Assembly: GCF_040807025.1 (NCBI RefSeq)
Contig: NC_090944.1
Span: forward strand, 112,778,238-112,842,237
From: Struthio camelus
Taxonomy: Eukaryota; Chordata; Aves; Struthioniformes; Struthionidae
Direction: 5' to 3'
DNA: 64,000 nt
Under the pieces are notes generated by a model. The model searched no databases. It had not been told where the DNA came from and worked only from the letters and a program-made list of their open reading frames with translations. Shown here piece by piece: positions 59,194 through 64,000 of this stretch (positions are counted from its first letter, which is position 1; every line of letters starts with the position of its first letter). The position numbers were made by a program, and so were the translations under genes.

Positions 59194-62100
59194 GTAACCC
59201 ATCAGCACCCATCAGGTCCCCCACCCCACCCCAGCCCGCCCCGCTTTGCTAACGCTCCGGTTCCAAGGGTGGGGGCAGAGCGTTTTCCAACACATACTTC
59301 TGGGTTAAAAATCTATTTAAAATAAGCGATCCACCATCACTCTGCAGCTGACAAAACCCACGTAACAGTGAACATCTGTGTAAGGCTGAAAAGGTCCCAG
59401 GCTGGGCAGAGAGCTGGGAAACAGAGGTGGGGGCGTTTAGCTTCCAGAGTCCACCTTCAAAGCAGTCCCGCCAGAGCCTGGAATATCCCAACAGCAACAG
59501 GAAGAAAGGACCAGTGTTAATACCAGCTTTCGGGCAAAAGGCAGAGCGCAGCGTAGGGAAGGAGGAGGGTGACAGAGTTCAGCCACCAGGCTGCGTTGCT
59601 TTTACATGCATCGCCGTTCGTTCGTGAGGAGCAGAGAGTACTCAGACCTGTACATCGGGAAGAGACGGCTGTATGCTGTGGCCCAGAAAAGGGAATTAGT
59701 GGTTTATGTGGTGATAAACCTGAGACCTAGAGCGATGTGCAGTGTCCAGTTTCAGATTAGCATTTGTTTTAAGGGTCTTTGTTCAGGCCCATCAACTGTT
59801 TTGGTCACAAGAAGTAGCCTAGGTGAAGCAGATGGTTCAGTTTTATTTTATTCTTCTTCCCGAAGCCCCAGCGCGTATGCCTAAAAGGTGCAAATCCCGC
59901 ACAGTGCAGATAGTTGGGGAGCCCATAACCTGAAGTGCAGCTTTGCTGCTTAAATACTGTTTATTCAATGTGAGGAAAACGTGTCCTTGTGCCTTCGGGT
60001 GCCTGCCAATTTGCTAGCTGTGGTGTTTCGTCGGTGGGGACAAGCAGGGAGCGTGGGCTGGAAGCGGCACGAGGGCCGGCGCGTGCGGCACTGGCTGCTG
60101 CGGAGGGAGGACGGGCCTGCGTGGAGGAAGGGCTGTACTTCACTGTCGGGGACAGCGGGAAGCAGGCCATTTATAACACCTGAAACGGCTGCTGCCAAAT
60201 AGCATTGCCGATTTTAAATAATTCAGCCTGCTTTTTTAAAACTCAGACAAATGCAAGCTTAAAAAATGCATTACATTTTGATACAAGCCCTGGCCTACAT
60301 CCTTCCTGGAACAAGCAGGCTTTTTAAAAAATAATCACCCACCCAAATAATATGTAAACCAAGAGGGAAAACAAACAATCACCAAGTTGCTTCAGGTTGC
60401 ATTACTTTAAAAATAACCACTATGCCAGGCTGAGAGATATTATTACTTGGTAAGAAGAGAAAGCGAAATCTGCAGCAGGTATCTCAACACAAATTTTAAT
60501 GAAGAGATCTTGACGAGAGGGGTGTTTCAGCTGTATAACATTGGAAAGCGATTCAAAAACTTGGGGGAAAACTACACAGAAATACTGACGCCAGCTGCAA
60601 AAAATCCTGACTCAGGACCTACTTACGGGAGATTGATAACAGTGATATAGTAACATTAATATTATTGGTAGAAGTATTGTGTTTTATTTCCAAGTCTTCG
60701 AGGTATGTCTTGGTAGTACTTTCAAGCTTTTCAAGCTGTGAAGTAATAAGAAATACAATCTTTTTTTTTTTTTCATTTTTTTCTTTTTTAAAAGAAACAC
60801 TGAGATTTTTTTCAGGTAGTCAGAGGACTCTCGGAGTAGAGCTTTAAAAAAAAAATATTACGAGCATTTGCAATCCTGGGCTATATTAACTGGATCCCCT
60901 GAATATTTATGACTGGCCCGATATTCTGCAATAAAGGGGCCAGGCTGGATCTCAAACTCCCTCTGCTTTTAAGGCAAACCTGATGACCTTGAAGAGAGAA
61001 AACAAGCAGAAAACAGACATAAATTTAGTCTCCCTTGGAATATCACCACTTTCTTTAAATTCTGGTCAGAATAGGAAACAATTTTATCCAGAGTAGAAGT
61101 GCAACAGAGGTCTAGACTCCCAGCTAAGGTAAGATTTCACTCTAGACAGCGTGTAGTACAGTGGGGAGTTAGCATGCTAGCTTTACACTTCTTGTTTTAT
61201 TTTCTCTTTGACTGGTTTGCTAAGAAGTTCAAGAAAAATGCTAGCAAAGTAGCTTCCTGTTTCGCTTTGCTTCTGGAGCCAATGTGAACTCAAGGCAGCT
61301 GGACAGCCACAGCACCACCTTCGTAAAACCACTTCTGGGGCCTGCAGAGGACTCTTCCAGTTGGATTAGTGATATTGATATTTGGGAAGTGGTACAAAGC
61401 ATAGACAAAAATGCTAATCATAGCTGTACTTGGAACCACAGAAAAATGCAACACGCCAAATGGGCATAGGGATCTCAAGGAAGGCCATTTGGATTTTAAG
61501 CTTGTACATTAGGTGCACAGAAGAATGAACATATTTTGAAGTATTAAAGCATCTGTTTGAAAACATGCAGAAAGCCATATTTCCTGGGAAAACATTATTA
61601 TCTACCTGCTGCTTTTACTATCAAAAGCTGCAGGCTTCCCAGAAGGACTGACAATCAGTTATCAGAGTGACAAAAAAAGATCACACCATGCTCTACCTAA
61701 GCCGCCTCAGGCTAAACCCTGGCAAACAGATGGGCTTTGCTTTTGAAGGTTAAGCAGAGTGAGGTTGGCTCTTTGACCTGCCCCAGCCTGTGAAAAGAGG
61801 AAATTTTGGGATTCAGGGTTGCCCTGAGCAGAGCATTTCAAAAGCAAGGACCGCCAGGAAGGAGGGCAACAGCTGATTTCTAAGATACCCAATCCTTAGC
61901 ACAGTATACAAATGCAGAGCTCGACAGATCGCGGCCACTGCGATGGCTGAGACCATGAGATTCGTCTTCTGCTCAGCAGAACAGAGCGAGCCCCAAACTG
62001 AACTCCAGAAGCTGGGAACCCAGCAAAGCAAGTAAGCGCCAGTATGATGTTGCCCTCTATGTTGCGTGCTGGAAAGCAAACTCCCTGCTGCATTCAACCC

Positions 62101-64000
62101 TATAGAAGTGGTGGGCTCCTGATAGCCCTCAAAACCAGTCCACGAGTAGCATATTGCAGAAGTCTAGCAGGAAGGGGATAAAAGCATAGCTCAGTGCAGC
62201 AAAAGGAGAATTTCAGAGAGGTTCAATCTATTAAGTTGTCAGGCAACTGCGTGAGTTAAAAAAAGGAACCACAGCAGTACGGAATGAAAAAAAAAACCTT
62301 AGCCACTGAATATCGCCACAAGCCAAGGTAGCCGGGCTGTCCTGCCTTCCCCCCGCAAAGTCACACACACACAGAGCAGAGGAGCAGGGGGCCGTGCAGC
62401 AGGGCAGAAAGCTCATTCTGCTGGAGCTGAACGAGAGGCAGAGCGTGCTGCGGGGGGGCACACCAGCTCAGCTTGGCCCTGTGCAGCCCATCCGGCTTCA
62501 GGGAAACACTGCAGACTCGTTCTTCCTGCAACTTTAAAGCTGCTGCTAAAATGACGAGAATTTTTCGTGGCAGTTTGTCCAGGGGAAATTGGTGAAACTA
62601 CCCTGGCTTTCCAACCCTGACAACCAGTGTTCCTCTACTGGGTTGTTACTAAGCAGGGTCTACAGCTCACGGTATCTTTGCAAAGCTGAAGCATGCTGAG
62701 GCATTAACAGACATTTCTGAAGTAGGAGACAACTCCAGCTGCCTTTCATAATTTATTTGATAACGTGAGCTATGCACAGCATGCAGCTCTTCAGTGTCCT
62801 GGCCAAGACTTGCACGCAGTAATAGGTGGGGGGCTATGAAAAAGCTTCCTGCATTAGGGCTTCTGGATGCATAATTTATCAAGTAATTTACTTTAGCAAA
62901 ACTCATGGTCCAAGGCTCTATGCTATCCTATAGGAGATGTTAGATTCATTTGCCAGATACTTGTCTCCAACTTTCTGGATTCTTGTCCACCAGAAAAGGC
63001 AGGCTCCCCCACGAGAACGTCCATTTTGCACCGTCTCTTAATGCTGGGGCTCAAACCTTTTCTGAGCAGGACTGCTAAGAAAATGAAGTCTTAAACTGAG
63101 AGAAAATGTCCGACTCTTATCTGAGGGTAGGTCAGCTGCACCTTTCCACACAAGCACCTTCCATATTGAAAGTAAAACCATCCACAAAAACTTAAGATTA
63201 TTTCCAGATTCAGGGTCACTAGGAGCCTTTTTAAAGGGCAAGGAGCGAAGGGTCACATGTTCCTATATTAAACAGGACACAAAAGCTGCCTTTGCATAGG
63301 GACGTATTTGATGAAGTGTCTTTGACCAGCGTTTCTCCCTTTCTGATCTTGAGTGAAAGGAAAAAAGCTGACAATTTGGAGGGTAAGCAGAAGTAGCTTT
63401 AGTCGTCTAAGAGTCTGGAAACACTGATGATACATAAGCAGGATGACGGGGCAGATAGATAAGCTAATGAATGCTCCAAAGCAGCCCACACTTGAGCAGT
63501 CCCCTCTTTTAAAGGGGTCCAAACGCCACGAATGGACTTTGCAACTGGCCATGCTAAGTGGCTGAATCCCAACTTCAGATGTGCCTGGCTGCCTAATGCC
63601 GCAATCCCACACGAAAGTTGTTTCCTCCCTGTCTCGTTCCAAAGTGTCAAACAGAGCAGCACCTTGCAGGCCCTGGGCAGCTCTTCAGGGGCCTCGCTGG
63701 CATCAGCCTCAGCTGAGCCAGCGGGTAAGGAACACACAGGGACGGCGGCCCCGTCAGCTTTTAGGGTTTAGGGAGACCGGAAGTAATCACTTCCTTGAGA
63801 ATTTGTATAGGATAACAGTTATTGCTTACAGACCAAATCCTGTGAAGCTGTTAATGGGAATAAGCCATCCAGATCTTAGCTCTACCAAACACACAAAAGA
63901 CTGAACTCATCCTGTTGCTGCCCCATCATGGCTGCAGACCACCTGCTCTCTCACTGCACCGAGCCGGCTCTTCTGGCCGCTGTTTTGTCTTTCTCTAGTT
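59194..64000 (+). other. PRPH2 intron 2 (5' part, truncated by window edge)
   Basis: No segment coding for the PRPH2 C-terminus was found, and no other gene or clear repeat was recognised. Holds a few pyrimidine runs (e.g. 60760-60790). Open frames such as 63268-63642 minus and 63532-63771 plus overlap one another and have no family features. Confidence 0.7.

Noticed and set aside
59230-64000. Search for the last PRPH2 exon
   Set aside because: No segment encodes the expected continuation of TM4 and the C-terminal tail; the exon is taken to lie beyond 64000.
1-64000. CRISPR array, operon, phage or bacterial mobile element
   Set aside because: No repeat-spacer pattern and no dense bacterial-type coding; the sequence is plainly vertebrate nuclear DNA.

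Overview
The window is nuclear DNA of a vertebrate, most likely a bird. The reasons are: (i) three recognisable vertebrate genes with spliced, vertebrate-style exons; (ii) several CR1 LINE fragments of the avian/sauropsid type, including one 3' end with the short ATTCTATG-type terminal repeat; (iii) a compact gene (BICRAL coding start to candidate first exons within about 27 kb) in AT-rich DNA with isolated CpG islands. The species cannot be named from the sequence. No prokaryotic operon, CRISPR array, tRNA, rRNA or intact mobile element was seen.

Layout. Positions 1-16947 (minus strand) carry ten coding exons of BICRAL (GLTSCR1L), a subunit of the non-canonical BAF (ncBAF/GBAF) chromatin remodeller. 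They join without a frame break into 824 codons, from the ATG at 16942 to a donor at 467. The C-terminal part, about 255 residues by comparison with the human protein, lies left of the window. From 16948 to about 44.3 kb is the long 5' region of BICRAL: one intron or several, holding candidate non-coding exons (26284-26317, 31477-31500) and three CpG/GC-rich clusters (32.0-32.3, 34.1-34.4 and 43.6-44.4 kb). Each cluster has a good minus-strand splice donor, so each could be a first exon. CR1 fragments, microsatellites and one unexplained GC-rich block (21.57-22.27 kb) are also here.

Positions 44438-45508 (plus strand) are the single-exon TBCC gene (tubulin-folding cofactor C, 356 aa). It sits head to head with BICRAL across a CpG island with two CCAAT boxes. 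From 45.6 to 56.1 kb is intergenic DNA without a recognisable gene. Positions 56182-59193 (plus strand) carry exons 1 and 2 of PRPH2 (peripherin-2, the photoreceptor disc-rim tetraspanin, 276 codons). The last exon is beyond the right edge.

The three genes do not form a pathway: one acts on chromatin, one on tubulin folding, one in photoreceptor discs. What links them is position. The order BICRAL-TBCC-PRPH2, with TBCC and PRPH2 in one orientation and BICRAL in the other, is that of human 6p21.1. The most interesting leads are regulatory or splicing-related: a strongly defined but frame-breaking cassette exon in BICRAL (15468-15531), multiple candidate BICRAL promoters, an unrecognised intronless ORF with a gene-like start (2879-3133), and the GC-rich block at 21.6 kb. 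No convincing wholly new system was found.
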